Part shown: positions 8,477 to 17,462 of the stretch, in pieces
How the letters are laid out: the number at the start of each line of letters is the position of its first letter
Position numbering within the stretch: position 1 is the stretch's first letter
Assembly: GCF_900172275.1 (NCBI RefSeq)
Contig: NZ_FWFT01000001.1
Coordinates: 806,001-870,000 of the forward strand
Length of the DNA: 64,000 bases
Source of the DNA: Pseudooctadecabacter jejudonensis
GTDB lineage: Bacteria; Pseudomonadota; Alphaproteobacteria; Rhodobacterales; Rhodobacteraceae
Direction: 5' to 3'
Made by a program: the position numbers and the translations under genes
The notes under the pieces: generated by a model
Told to the model about the DNA's origin: nothing
The model's database searches: none
The model's input: the letters and a program-made list of their open reading frames with translations, nothing else

Positions 8477-9684
8477 CAGTTGGACCCTCCAGTGTTGGTG
8501 GCCGGACGGCGCACTTCGTTCAGCGGCAGATAGGGCACAACACCGCCCCCACCCTGTCCGTTGTCATCCAGAAGGATAATATCGGTCGATCCGAACACAG
8601 CCTCAACCGTTTCCAGATACAGTCGTTGGCGCGTCACTTCTGGGGCCTTTTGGTATTCCTCCAGAACGGCCAAGAAACGGCTCGCCTCACCTTGGGCTTC
8701 GTTCACCACACGGGCGCGATAGGCTTCGGCGTCTTCAAGAACACGGGCCGCGTCACCACGGGCCTGGGCCGTCACGCGGTTGGCGTAGGCATCCGCAAGG
8801 TTTTGCAAGCGGTCGCGTTCCTGTTCGGCGTCCTGCACATCGCGGAACGCAGCAAGGGGCGAGGTCTGGCGCGAGTTGCCGTCGATATCGTCCACCGTGA
8901 TCGTCTGGCTTGGGGGTTCGACCGCCTGAAGGTTCACACGGATGATGTTCACACCCGCATCATAGCTGTCGAGCGTCGCTTGCAGCTGATCCATCACACC
9001 ATCGGCAATCGCACCACGATCGCGGTTCAGGATCGGGGCCAATTCGGACTGGGCGATGATCTCACGCATGGAGGATTCCGCCACGGCCGCAATGGTCGGC
9101 GCCGGATCGGCAAGGTTGAACAAAAAGCGTTCAGGCTCAGTGATGTTCCAAACCACCTGGAAATCGATGTCGACGATGTTTTCGTCACCCGTCAGCATCA
9201 GCCCCGCATCGGCGGCGGCCCCACGGCCCACGCCCACGTCGATGGTCTGTTCCTGCGTCACGTTTACAATCTCAGCCGTGACAAAGGGCCACGGTGCGAA
9301 ATTCAGGCCAGGTTGGCCGATGGACGAAAATTCGCCCAAAAACAATTCCACGGACTGCTGTTCGGGCCGCACCGTGTAAAAGCTTGAGAACGCCCAAAGC
9401 GCCACAGCCGCCAGTGCCCCAAGGCCGACCATGCCGCGGGTGATCTGCGGGCCACCGCCGCCACCGGTGCCGCCGCCGTTCATGCCGCGCCGGCCATCGC
9501 CGCCGCCGATCAGAACACGCAGTTGGTCCTTGGTTTTATTCACGATCTCATCGAACTCTGGGATCTGTGGTTCATTCTGCCCCCGTTTCCCGTCGTCGCG
9601 CCCACCTTGTGGACGAAAGCGGTCGTCGTCGTCACCGCCACCGTTGCCTCCGCCCCCCCAGGGGCCGCCATTGTTTCCAGCCAT
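8476..9684 (-). CDS. hflK: HflK, membrane modulator of the FtsH protease
   Basis: 402 residues. The N-terminus is Gly/Asp-rich and disordered (GGPWGGGGNGGGDDDD), as is usual for HflK. One membrane helix near residue 85 (GLGALAAVALWAFSSFY) precedes a band-7/SPFH domain beginning TVRPEQQSVELFLG. The long coiled coil contains DAEQERDRLQNLADAYAN. It partners HflC, which overlaps its stop codon. The upstream gap to gor is 120 bases. Confidence 0.95.
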   Translation of the reverse strand: MAGNNGGPWGGGGNGGGDDDDRFRPQGGRDDGKRGQNEPQIPEFDEIVNKTKDQLRVLIGGGDGRRGMNGGGTGGGGGPQITRGMVGLGALAAVALWAFSSFYTVRPEQQSVELFLGEFSSIGQPGLNFAPWPFVTAEIVNVTQEQTIDVGVGRGAAADAGLMLTGDENIVDIDFQVVWNITEPERFLFNLADPAPTIAAVAESSMREIIAQSELAPILNRDRGAIADGVMDQLQATLDSYDAGVNIIRVNLQAVEPPSQTITVDDIDGNSRQTSPLAAFRDVQDAEQERDRLQNLADAYANRVTAQARGDAARVLEDAEAYRARVVNEAQGEASRFLAVLEEYQKAPEVTRQRLYLETVEAVFGSTDIILLDDNGQGGGGVVPYLPLNEVRRPATNTGGSN

Positions 9685-9804
9685 TAAGCCTGATTTCCCT
9701 TGTTGCCGGACCCCGCATCGGGTCCCTTTGTATAAGTGGACTTTGTGCCCCTGAATTCAAGCGCACATTCAATCACCCGCCCTGGGGCATGATGCGCAGA
9801 CAGC

Positions 9805-11292
9805 CTATGCCGTGCGCATCGGCTCTCGCATGGTGACCAGTTCTTCGGAGATGGTGGGATGCACCGCACAGGTCGCATCGAATTGTTCCTTGGTGGCCCC
9901 CATCTTGATCGCCACACCGGCCAGCTGGATCATCTCTCCCGCATGGGGGCTGACGATATGGCACCCCAGAACCTTGCGGCTGTCCTTGGCCACGATCAGT
10001 TTCATCAACACACGGTCGGGCCGTTCTGCAAAGGCCGTCTGCATGGGCCGGAACGAGGTGCAGTAAATCTCCACCGGTTCCTGATCCCGCGCCTCTTCTT
10101 CCGTCAGACCGATTGTGCCCATCTCAGGCTGGGTGAAAATGGCCGAGGGGATCAGATCGTGATCCACCTTGGTGGGATTGCCCTTGAACACCGTCTCAAC
10201 AAAGGCCATGCCCTCGCGGATCGCCACCGGCGTCAGCTCGACCCGTTTGGTCACATCCCCGATGGCATAAATGCTGGGCACCTTGGTCTGGCTGTAGTCA
10301 TCAACGACAACCTCATCGCGGCGGCCAATCTCAACCCCCGCCTCCTCAAGCCCTAGGCCTTTCGTCGCAGGCGCGCGGCCCGTGGCGAACATGACGTGAT
10401 CATAGACCGCCTCCTTGCCGTTGGTGGCTTTGACCCAGATCGGTCCCTTGGCGCCTTGGGCCGTGTCGCTCTTGGGGTTGTCGGCGATCCCCCCATCAAT
10501 GCCCTTGGCATCCTCCGACGGCGCACCCATGGCCGCATCCGATGCCGTGGGAAGGGCGTCCGTATCGGGCCTGTCACACGCCTGCGCCATTTCCACAATG
10601 TTGGTGCCCACGTGAATGTCGATGCCCTTTTCACGCATCATGTCAGCGATCAGCCCGCGCGCTTCGTCATCAAAGCCCCGCAGGATCTGCGCGCCGCGAT
10701 AGTACAACGTCACATCCACACCCAACCCGTTCAGAATACAGGCAAATTCACAGGCGATATACCCACCGCCGATGATCAGGATCGACTTGGGCAGCTCCTC
10801 CATCAGGAAAATATCGTTGGACACGATGCCCAGCTCCGCATTGGGCATATCGGGCCGCACAGGGTATCCCCCCGTGGCCACCAAAATATGCTTGGCCGAT
10901 TTTTCCGTGCCGTCCGACAAGACCACCGTATGCGGGCCCTTGACCGTCGCGCGGGCATCGAAAATCTCAACCTCGGAATTGCCCAGCAACGTGCGATAGA
11001 CCTGTTCCAGACGGTCCAGCTCCGCATGCAGGCGCTTGCGGAACTTGGGCCAGTTGAAATCGCCGTCCTCCACGTCCCAGCCATAGGCGCGCGCGTCGCT
11101 GAACGCTTCGCGGTATTCAGACGCGAAGACCATCAGCTTTTTGGGCACACATCCGCGGATCACACAGGTGCCGCCCATGCGGTATTCCTCGGCCAAGGCC
11201 ACCTTGGCCCCCGTGGACGATGCCACCCGCGCCGCACGGACGCCGCCGGATCCGCCCCCAATCACAAACAAATCATAGTCAAAGTCGGACAT
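9805..11292 (-). CDS. gor: Glutathione-disulfide reductase with an inserted low-complexity loop
   Basis: NADPH-dependent flavoenzyme that regenerates reduced glutathione. FAD site IGGGSGGVRAA near residue 11, redox pair Cys43/Cys48 in GGTCVIRGCVPKKL, NAD(P) site IIGGGYIACEFA near 173, and C-terminal VHPTISEEL with the catalytic His. At 495 residues it is about 45 longer than typical. The excess lies at about residues 238-283 (Asp/Ala/Ser/Gly-rich, containing SDAAMGAPSEDAKGIDGGI), just before the conserved VMFATGRAP strand. The insert is in frame and probably a surface loop. Confidence 0.93.
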   Translation of the reverse strand: MSDFDYDLFVIGGGSGGVRAARVASSTGAKVALAEEYRMGGTCVIRGCVPKKLMVFASEYREAFSDARAYGWDVEDGDFNWPKFRKRLHAELDRLEQVYRTLLGNSEVEIFDARATVKGPHTVVLSDGTEKSAKHILVATGGYPVRPDMPNAELGIVSNDIFLMEELPKSILIIGGGYIACEFACILNGLGVDVTLYYRGAQILRGFDDEARGLIADMMREKGIDIHVGTNIVEMAQACDRPDTDALPTASDAAMGAPSEDAKGIDGGIADNPKSDTAQGAKGPIWVKATNGKEAVYDHVMFATGRAPATKGLGLEEAGVEIGRRDEVVVDDYSQTKVPSIYAIGDVTKRVELTPVAIREGMAFVETVFKGNPTKVDHDLIPSAIFTQPEMGTIGLTEEEARDQEPVEIYCTSFRPMQTAFAERPDRVLMKLIVAKDSRKVLGCHIVSPHAGEMIQLAGVAIKMGATKEQFDATCAVHPTISEELVTMREPMRTA

Positions 11293-11471
11293 GGTCAGGG
11301 CCTTTCATAGGGTCTTTCCTAAAATCGCCCGCGCGACGGCATAGCAGCCTTATGTCACGCGGCGTTGACGACGGGTAAATCACAGCGCCTGCACGAAGAC
11401 CAGTGACCGCCATCCGCCCCTGCACCCCAAGCCCCCACAATGACGTGAGGCGGCCCGGCATCCCGTGGGCC

Positions 11472-12260
11472 TCAGTCGTTCAGATCCGCAAACAGATTGT
11501 CCGTCTCGATAAAATCGTGCCGCGCCTCTTGCACCATACCTTCGTTGATGTCGCGCATCTCAACCCGCCCGTCGCCGTGGCCAATGACCACAATATCGCA
11601 AATGTCGATAAACAACCCGTTTTCAACAACGCCGGGGATCTGGTTCACCACCAAAGACAGCTGCCGCGCGTTGCCGATGCGGTTCAGATGCAAATCCAGA
11701 ATGTGGTTGCCCTCATCCGTATAAAACGGAGCTTCCCCATTCATGCGCAGGCTCACCTTGCGGCCCAGCACATCCATCCCGATCAACGTCTCCTCGATCA
11801 AGGTCTTGGTCGTCTGCCAGCCAAACGGCACGACCTCCAGCGGCAGAGGAAAACCCCCCAACGTCTCAACCGATTTCGACGCATCCGCGATCACAACCAT
11901 CTGGTCCGACGCGGTCGCCACAATCTTTTCTTGCAACAACGCGCCACCGCCGCCTTTGATCAGGTTCAGGTTGCCGTCGTATTCGTCTGCCCCGTCAATC
12001 GTGATGTCCAGCCAGCGGGCCTCATCCAGCGACATGACCTCAATCCCCACCTCACGGGCCAGGGCTGCCGTGCGCGACGACGTAGGCACACCTTTGATCT
12101 TCAGGCCGTCGTCCTGCACCCTCTCGCCCAGGCATTTGACCAACCACGCGGCGGTTGATCCGGTGCCAAGGCCCACCTTCATGCCATCCTCAACATAAAG
12201 GCTCGCCTGTTTCGCGGCCACGAATTTCGCCTTGTCGATGGGGGACAGGTCAGATGGCAT
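11472..12260 (-). CDS. rpiA: Ribose-5-phosphate isomerase A
   Basis: Interconverts ribose 5-phosphate and ribulose 5-phosphate. 262 residues from the ATG at 12260, which is preceded by AAGGAG. Family signatures are GLGTGSTAAW near residue 30, TIDGADEYDGNLNLIKGGGGAL near 85-105 and QEKIV after it. The longer frame (24 extra residues) has no Shine-Dalgarno sequence. It lies upstream of gor on the same strand with a 179-base gap in which I find no convincing gene. Confidence 0.95.
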   Translation of the reverse strand: MPSDLSPIDKAKFVAAKQASLYVEDGMKVGLGTGSTAAWLVKCLGERVQDDGLKIKGVPTSSRTAALAREVGIEVMSLDEARWLDITIDGADEYDGNLNLIKGGGGALLQEKIVATASDQMVVIADASKSVETLGGFPLPLEVVPFGWQTTKTLIEETLIGMDVLGRKVSLRMNGEAPFYTDEGNHILDLHLNRIGNARQLSLVVNQIPGVVENGLFIDICDIVVIGHGDGRVEMRDINEGMVQEARHDFIETDNLFADLND

Positions 12261-12421
12261 CGGCGGCTCCTTGTGGGTCGTGCGGGTCTGTGGCGGGGCG
12301 TCCCGCATGGTCTTGAACACAGGTATAGGCAAGTGTGCGTCCTTGGGCGAGTCCCCTGTTCAGCGCGACCTACAGCACACCCGTTAACAAGTCTCCCAAC
12401 GGCCCCAGGATGGCTGCGCTG

Positions 12422-12462
12422 CCATACGCCAGCCATACGCGTGCCATACGCAAACCATACGC
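12422..12462. promoter_or_regulatory. Four phased direct repeats of CCATACGC (11-bp period)
   Basis: CCATACGC begins exactly at 12422, 12433, 12444 and 12455. The 11-base spacing puts all four on the same DNA face. The first three copies share a preceding G (GCCATACGC). The array lies between divergent rpiA (start 12260) and sdaA (start 12587). It resembles a cooperative operator, but no matching regulator is known to me. Confidence 0.6.
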
Positions 12463-12586
12463 CCGATTTAGCCCCAAAACTGCGATTAACCTTTTGCGCA
12501 AACCGCCCCTTGAGTGTCGTTTTGAGGTGGGCCGTTTCACCCAGCTGCGCCATGATGCCCCCAATCAATCAGAAAGGCCGCGGCAC

Positions 12587-13960
12587 GTGTTTCTCTCCGT
12601 CTTTGATATGTTCAAAGTGGGCATCGGCCCGTCCTCGTCCCATACCATCGGGCCGATGGTTGCGGCCGGCCGGTTTCTGGATCATCTGCGTCAACAACCC
12701 TTTGAAATCAGGGGCTTGCGCGCTTCTCTTCATGGGTCTTTGGCCTTTACCGGCGTGGGCCACGCCACCGACCGCGCGACGATCTTGGGCCTCGCAGGGT
12801 TTCGCGCAGAGGATTACGACGCAGACAAAGCGGACGCCGAATTGGCCCGCATCATGGCCGAAGGCACAGTGCAGCCCGACGGGTTCCAACCGCTTGTTTT
12901 CAAACCAAAAGAACACCTCGAATTCGACTACGGCCCCGCCTTGCCCGGCCATGCCAATGGCATGATCCTGATGGGCACCGACGCCCAGGGAGACGTGGTC
13001 ACACAGGTGACGTATTACTCCATCGGAGGCGGGTTCGTCCTCACCGAGGACGAGGTCGCCGCCGGGGCCGACAAAGACGACGGCCCACCCGTTCCATACC
13101 CGTTCAAGTCTGCCGCAGAAATGCTTGAAATGGCGTCAAAAAACGGTCTCAGCATCGCACAGATGAAACGTCAAAATGAACTCAGCCGGCGTTCCAGCGC
13201 CGACCTCAATCACGGCCTAAATCGGCTGTGGCAGGTGATGAATGACTGCATCGATCGCGGGCTTGCGACCAATGGCATCCTGCCCGGCGGGCTCAACGTG
13301 AAACGGCGCGCAAAGGGCATCCACGACGCCCTCAAGGCAGAGGCCGGCGTGAACCTGAATGCGCCGCACACCATCAACGACTGGATGTCGACCTACGCCA
13401 TGGCCGTGAACGAAGAAAACGCCGCCGGGGGTCAGGTCGTCACCGCGCCCACCAATGGCGCGGCAGGCGTGGTGCCCGCCACGATCCGCTACTACCTCGA
13501 TCATGTGCCGGGGGCATCCGTGTCCAAAGTGCCGGATTTCCTTCTGACGGCAGCGGCAATAGGCGGTCTGGTCAAATTCAACGCCTCCATCTCGGGGGCG
13601 GAGGCAGGGTGTCAGGCCGAGGTCGGCAGTGCCGCCGCCATGGCTGCCGCTGGCCTGTGCGCCGTGATGGGCGGCACACCGGAACAGATTGAAAACGCGG
13701 CTGAAATCGCCCTGGAACATCACCTCGGCATGACCTGTGATCCCGTGCGCGGGCTGGTGCAGGTGCCCTGTATCGAACGCAACGGCCTTGGCGCGATCAA
13801 GGCTGTGTCGGCCGCGTCCCTGTCCATGCGGGGCGATGGCACACATCTGGTGCCGCTGGACGCCGCCATTGAAACCATGCGCCAGACGGGGGCCGATATG
13901 TCCGAGAAATACAAGGAAACGGCACTGGGCGGCCTTGCCGTGAATGTCCCCAATTGCTGA
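12587..13960 (+). CDS. sdaA: L-serine ammonia-lyase (iron-sulfur-dependent)
   Basis: Deaminates L-serine to pyruvate and ammonia using a 4Fe-4S cluster. 457 residues. The GTG at 12587 gives (M)FLSVFDMFKVGIGPSSSHT, the standard family N-terminus. An earlier ATG at 12335 adds basic sequence unlike the family. The beta-domain and GPSSSHTIGPM loop are followed by the alpha-domain with cluster Cys in GAEAGCQAEVG and in MTCDPVRGLVQVPCIERN. It is preceded by AGAAAGG and by the phased CCATACGC array. Confidence 0.95.
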   Translation: MFLSVFDMFKVGIGPSSSHTIGPMVAAGRFLDHLRQQPFEIRGLRASLHGSLAFTGVGHATDRATILGLAGFRAEDYDADKADAELARIMAEGTVQPDGFQPLVFKPKEHLEFDYGPALPGHANGMILMGTDAQGDVVTQVTYYSIGGGFVLTEDEVAAGADKDDGPPVPYPFKSAAEMLEMASKNGLSIAQMKRQNELSRRSSADLNHGLNRLWQVMNDCIDRGLATNGILPGGLNVKRRAKGIHDALKAEAGVNLNAPHTINDWMSTYAMAVNEENAAGGQVVTAPTNGAAGVVPATIRYYLDHVPGASVSKVPDFLLTAAAIGGLVKFNASISGAEAGCQAEVGSAAAMAAAGLCAVMGGTPEQIENAAEIALEHHLGMTCDPVRGLVQVPCIERNGLGAIKAVSAASLSMRGDGTHLVPLDAAIETMRQTGADMSEKYKETALGGLAVNVPNC

Positions 13961-14412
13961 CCGTCCGGCCCGCCTGCGCCGCAGACGCCCCCGCGATACG
14001 GGCCTGCGCCCGTGACGCCTACGCCCAGTACATCCCGCAAATCGGCCCTCATATCCCACCGATGGACGCGGACTTTGAAGGCGACATTGCCACGAAATCC
14101 GTTCACGTCGCACACATCGACGGCACCTTTGCAGGCTACATCATTTTCTACCCGCAAGGCCCTGATATGCTGTTGGAAAATGTGGCCGTCACGACCCCTG
14201 GTCAGGGCATCGGCCCGCGCCTGATCGCCGTCTGCGAAGACGCCGCCCGGGCGCAAGACATCGCCCGTGTGATCCTCTATACCAACATTCACATGACAGG
14301 GCCGAGGGCCCTCTATCCCCGTCTGGGATACGTCGAAACCGACCGCCGGAGCGAGAACGGATTTGACCGCGTCTATTTTGCCAAAACGCTGGCCGATGAG
14401 CTGGCCGACTAA
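13954..14412 (+). CDS. GNAT-family N-acetyltransferase
   Basis: 152 residues with a TTG start overlapping the last codons of sdaA (seven-base overlap), so it is probably co-translated. Starts TVRPACAADAPAIRACARDAY. The acetyl-CoA region is ENVAVTTPGQGIGPRLIAVCEDAARAQDI, with a variant Q/R-x-x-G-x-G/A loop. It ends with the usual LYPRLGYVETDRR. The substrate cannot be inferred. Linkage to serine catabolism may be incidental. Confidence 0.85.
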   Translation: MLTVRPACAADAPAIRACARDAYAQYIPQIGPHIPPMDADFEGDIATKSVHVAHIDGTFAGYIIFYPQGPDMLLENVAVTTPGQGIGPRLIAVCEDAARAQDIARVILYTNIHMTGPRALYPRLGYVETDRRSENGFDRVYFAKTLADELAD

Positions 14413-15380
14413 AGGGTCAGCACCACGCGCGGGGACGCCACGCGCCCCGCATTCAAATCGTCAAAGGCTGCTGCCGCGTGGGTCACGGGCCGCGCCTCAT
14501 ACCAATCCAGCGCGCCCAACCGCCCTTCAAACACCGCCTCTGCGGTTTGTTCAAAATCCAGGGCGCTGTAGGCGTAGGTGCCGATGATCGTGACCTCATT
14601 CATTGTCAGGCGGCGCATGTCAAAACCGCCCGTCACGTCCCCCAGCCCGATGTGGCCAATGATGCCGCCTGCCCGCACCCGAAGAGAGGCCAGCGCCCGC
14701 GACGCCACCGACCCGACAGCGTCAATCACGATGTCATACGCATCCTGCACGGGAAGGTCGGACGGGGCTGTGACAGGCATATCCGTCTTCCCCTTTAAAT
14801 AGTCCGCCCGTATCGCGTTTTCCTCAACCAACCGCGTGTTATCAACGCCTTGGGTTCGCAGGCTGAGGGCCGCCGCAAATCCAAGCGCGCCCCCCCCGAT
14901 CACAAGCGCCGTGCGCCCTTTCGGAAACGCCCGTCGCGCGAGCCGCGCCACATGCCACCCGCGGGCGAGAGGATCGATCAGGCTGGCCTGCTCAAACCCC
15001 AGATGGTCGGGCACCCGCATCAGATTGCGCCTCGGCACATCCACACTGCCCGCAAGACCGCCCGCCACGGAGCCAGAGCCCAGAACCTGACGGTTCTGAC
15101 AAATATTGGTTTGCCCTACGACACAGGCATCGCATTCCCCGCAATAGATCAGGGGGTTTACGGCGACACACGCGCCGGTGTCATCCACACCGGAAATTTC
15201 ATGGCCCAACGTCATTGGATAATTCTGGTCTGATATATCGCCACGCCAAGCGTGCACATCAGCGCCGCTTATGCCCACAGCGCGCACCGTCACGCGCACA
15301 CCCTTGGCCGCATCCACCTGGGTGGCGTCGCGAATCTGCATCTTGCGCGCAGCTTCTAGGATTAGGGCATGTTCCGGCAC
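14409..15380 (-). CDS. Zinc-type alcohol dehydrogenase homologue lacking the first catalytic Cys
   Basis: 323 residues of the medium-chain dehydrogenase fold. The NAD site is ALVIGGGALGFAAALSL near residue 158. The structural zinc Cys are all present (C80, C83, C86, C94 in IYCGECDACVVGQTNIC), as is GHE at 59-61. The first catalytic zinc ligand, normally Cys in a GICGTD-like motif, is Ser38 in VGISGADVH. It resembles L-idonate/sorbitol-type dehydrogenases. Convergent with the GNAT gene (4-base overlap) and divergent from the EamA gene. Confidence 0.85.
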   Translation of the reverse strand: MPEHALILEAARKMQIRDATQVDAAKGVRVTVRAVGISGADVHAWRGDISDQNYPMTLGHEISGVDDTGACVAVNPLIYCGECDACVVGQTNICQNRQVLGSGSVAGGLAGSVDVPRRNLMRVPDHLGFEQASLIDPLARGWHVARLARRAFPKGRTALVIGGGALGFAAALSLRTQGVDNTRLVEENAIRADYLKGKTDMPVTAPSDLPVQDAYDIVIDAVGSVASRALASLRVRAGGIIGHIGLGDVTGGFDMRRLTMNEVTIIGTYAYSALDFEQTAEAVFEGRLGALDWYEARPVTHAAAAFDDLNAGRVASPRVVLTL

Positions 15381-15529
15381 TCGGGTCTCTTTCTTGGCGG
15401 TTATACGTTAAACCTAGCACGTCCGCGGCCCACGCGAAGGGGCGATCTTGTTACAGCCTGTCACCATCGCGTCACCTGAAGGGTCGGTTTTGGGCAGACA
15501 CAGGCACGAAAAATCGGCCAAGACACACT

Positions 15530-16471
15530 ATGACCACAGCTGCACAAACCTCTGTACGACCGGACCGCATCCCGCTGGGCATGGCGCTGATCGTGGGCTT
15601 TTGCCTGGTGGCGCCCTTGCTGGACGTCTGCGCCAAACTGGCCGCGGACCACGTGCCCGTGGGCCAGATCACTGCCGCGCGTTTTTTGGTGCAAACAGCA
15701 TTGATGCTGCCGGTCTGTCTGATGATGAGGTTGCGGTTGCGTCTGTCGTCACGCTTGTGGCCGCTTATCTTCTGGCGGGCGGTGTTCTTGATTCTCTCGA
15801 CCTATTTGATCATCGCCGCCTTGCGGTTCATGCCCTTGGCCGATGCGCTGGCGATTGTGTTTGTGGAGCCGTTCATCATCCTTTTGTTTGGAAAGCTGAT
15901 GTTTGGTGAACAGATCGGCCCGCGCCGGATTATGGCGGCCTGTGTGGGGTTTACGGGCTGTCTTTTGGTGATCCAACCCAGCTTTGTGGCCTTTGGTCTG
16001 GTGGCCCTGCTGCCGTTGGGCACGGCCGTCAGCTTTGCGGCCTATGTTCTGGTGACACGCGCGTTGCGCGACCAAATGCACCCGGTTGAGATGCAGTTCC
16101 AGACCGGGCTGGCCGCCAGTCTGCTGCTGGTGCCCTTGATGGTGCTGGCCTATGGGCGCGGCTGGGGCGCGCTGGACCTGATTGTGCCACAAGGCATTGA
16201 TTGGGCCCTGCTCTTTGGTGTGGGCTTCTTTGCGACCGTAGCCCACATGATGATGACCTATGCGCTGTCGGTGGCCCCCGCGGCCACCCTCGCCCCGCTT
16301 CATTATCTTGAGATCATTACGGCGGCGATCCTTGGGTATCTGGTCTTTGATGACATCCCCAACGGCCTTGCCCTGTGGGGGATCGTGGTGATCATGGTGT
16401 CGGGCCTTTATGTAGTGCACCGCGAACGGGCGACTGCTGCGGCCATCACCCAGCCCCCCGGCCCAATATAG
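15530..16471 (+). CDS. DMT-superfamily transporter, EamA family (copy 1)
   Basis: 313 residues with about ten predicted membrane helices in two repeats of five. The first repeat begins MALIVGFCLVAPLLDVCAKLAA. MPLADALAIVFVEPFIILL and FVLLALFG-like segments mark the EamA domains. Probably exports metabolites across the inner membrane, substrate unknown. The ATG at 15530 was chosen because the preceding 105 codons of open frame are hydrophilic and unlike the family. A second EamA gene follows after 76 bases. Confidence 0.88.
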   Translation: MTTAAQTSVRPDRIPLGMALIVGFCLVAPLLDVCAKLAADHVPVGQITAARFLVQTALMLPVCLMMRLRLRLSSRLWPLIFWRAVFLILSTYLIIAALRFMPLADALAIVFVEPFIILLFGKLMFGEQIGPRRIMAACVGFTGCLLVIQPSFVAFGLVALLPLGTAVSFAAYVLVTRALRDQMHPVEMQFQTGLAASLLLVPLMVLAYGRGWGALDLIVPQGIDWALLFGVGFFATVAHMMMTYALSVAPAATLAPLHYLEIITAAILGYLVFDDIPNGLALWGIVVIMVSGLYVVHRERATAAAITQPPGPI

Positions 16472-16547
16472 TCCACCTCACAGCACCCCGATATTTCACC
16501 GGACGGTCCCCCTCGCCATTCGCAGCCCGGCCCCCTATCGTGCCCCA

Positions 16548-17462
16548 ATGACTGATCGACCATTTCTGGGCGTCCTGCTGATGCTGGGCTTTTGCGTGCT
16601 GGCCCCCTTGGGCGACGCCACCGCCAAGGTTCTCGGGGATGAGATGTCGGTGGGCTTCTTGGTCTTCATCCGGTTTAGCGTGCAGGCCCTGCTGTTGCTG
16701 CCGCTGGTGTGGTTTGTGGGCTACCCGTTGCCCAAAGGCGCGCGCCTGATCCGCCTGACCGCCCTGCGCACGGCGCTGCACATCTGCGGCATCGGCCTGA
16801 TGTTTTCGGCCCTGCAATATCTGCCGCTGGCCGATGCCATTGCCATTGCCTTCGTGATGCCCTTTCTCATGTTGCTTCTGGGCCGCGTCTTTCTGGATGA
16901 GGAAGTGGGCCCCCAACGGCTGGCCGCCTGCGCCGTGGGCTTCATCGGCACCCTTCTGGTCGTGCAACCCAACTTTGCCACCGTCGGCTGGCCCGCCCTT
17001 CTGCCCATGGGCGTGGCCGTTGTCTTTGCCTTGTTCATGTTGGTCACCCGTCAGATCGCCAAGGACGTGGACCCCATTGGCCTACAGGCGTTGTCGGGCC
17101 TGATGGCCGTGCCCCTCGTGGGCGCAGCACTGCTTCTGTTCCCACAGGTTCCCATCCTTGCCGTCTCTCCCGTCTCCGGCGGCGATTGGATCCTGTTGGC
17201 GTGGCTGGGCACGCTGGGCACCCTCGCCCATCTGCTGATGACGTGGAGCCTGCGATTCGCCCCCTCGGCCACCCTCGCCCCCATGCAATACCTCGAAATT
17301 CCCATCGGCACGATCATCGGCTATCTGGTGTTTCGCGATCTGCCCAACGGGCTTGCGGCGCTTGGCATCTGCATCACAATTGCCGCAGGGCTTTACATCA
17401 TCGTGCGGGAACGCCGCCTGTCAACTCGGCCCAAACCGACCCCAACGCCTCCGGCGGCATAA
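16548..17462 (+). CDS. DMT-superfamily transporter, EamA family (copy 2)
   Basis: 304 residues with about ten helices. It aligns along its length with the preceding gene (GFCxLAPLxDxxAK at the start, LPLADAIAIAFVMPFLMLLLGRVFLDEEVGPQR, and the C-terminal MQYLEIPIGTIIGYLVFRDLPNGLA). This points to tandem duplication. Its last 65 bases overlap thiN on the opposite strand. Confidence 0.88.
   Translation: MTDRPFLGVLLMLGFCVLAPLGDATAKVLGDEMSVGFLVFIRFSVQALLLLPLVWFVGYPLPKGARLIRLTALRTALHICGIGLMFSALQYLPLADAIAIAFVMPFLMLLLGRVFLDEEVGPQRLAACAVGFIGTLLVVQPNFATVGWPALLPMGVAVVFALFMLVTRQIAKDVDPIGLQALSGLMAVPLVGAALLLFPQVPILAVSPVSGGDWILLAWLGTLGTLAHLLMTWSLRFAPSATLAPMQYLEIPIGTIIGYLVFRDLPNGLAALGICITIAAGLYIIVRERRLSTRPKPTPTPPAA

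Noticed and set aside
11293-11471. 60-residue ORF between gor and rpiA
   Set aside because: It overlaps the gor start, has poor codon bias and no Shine-Dalgarno sequence.
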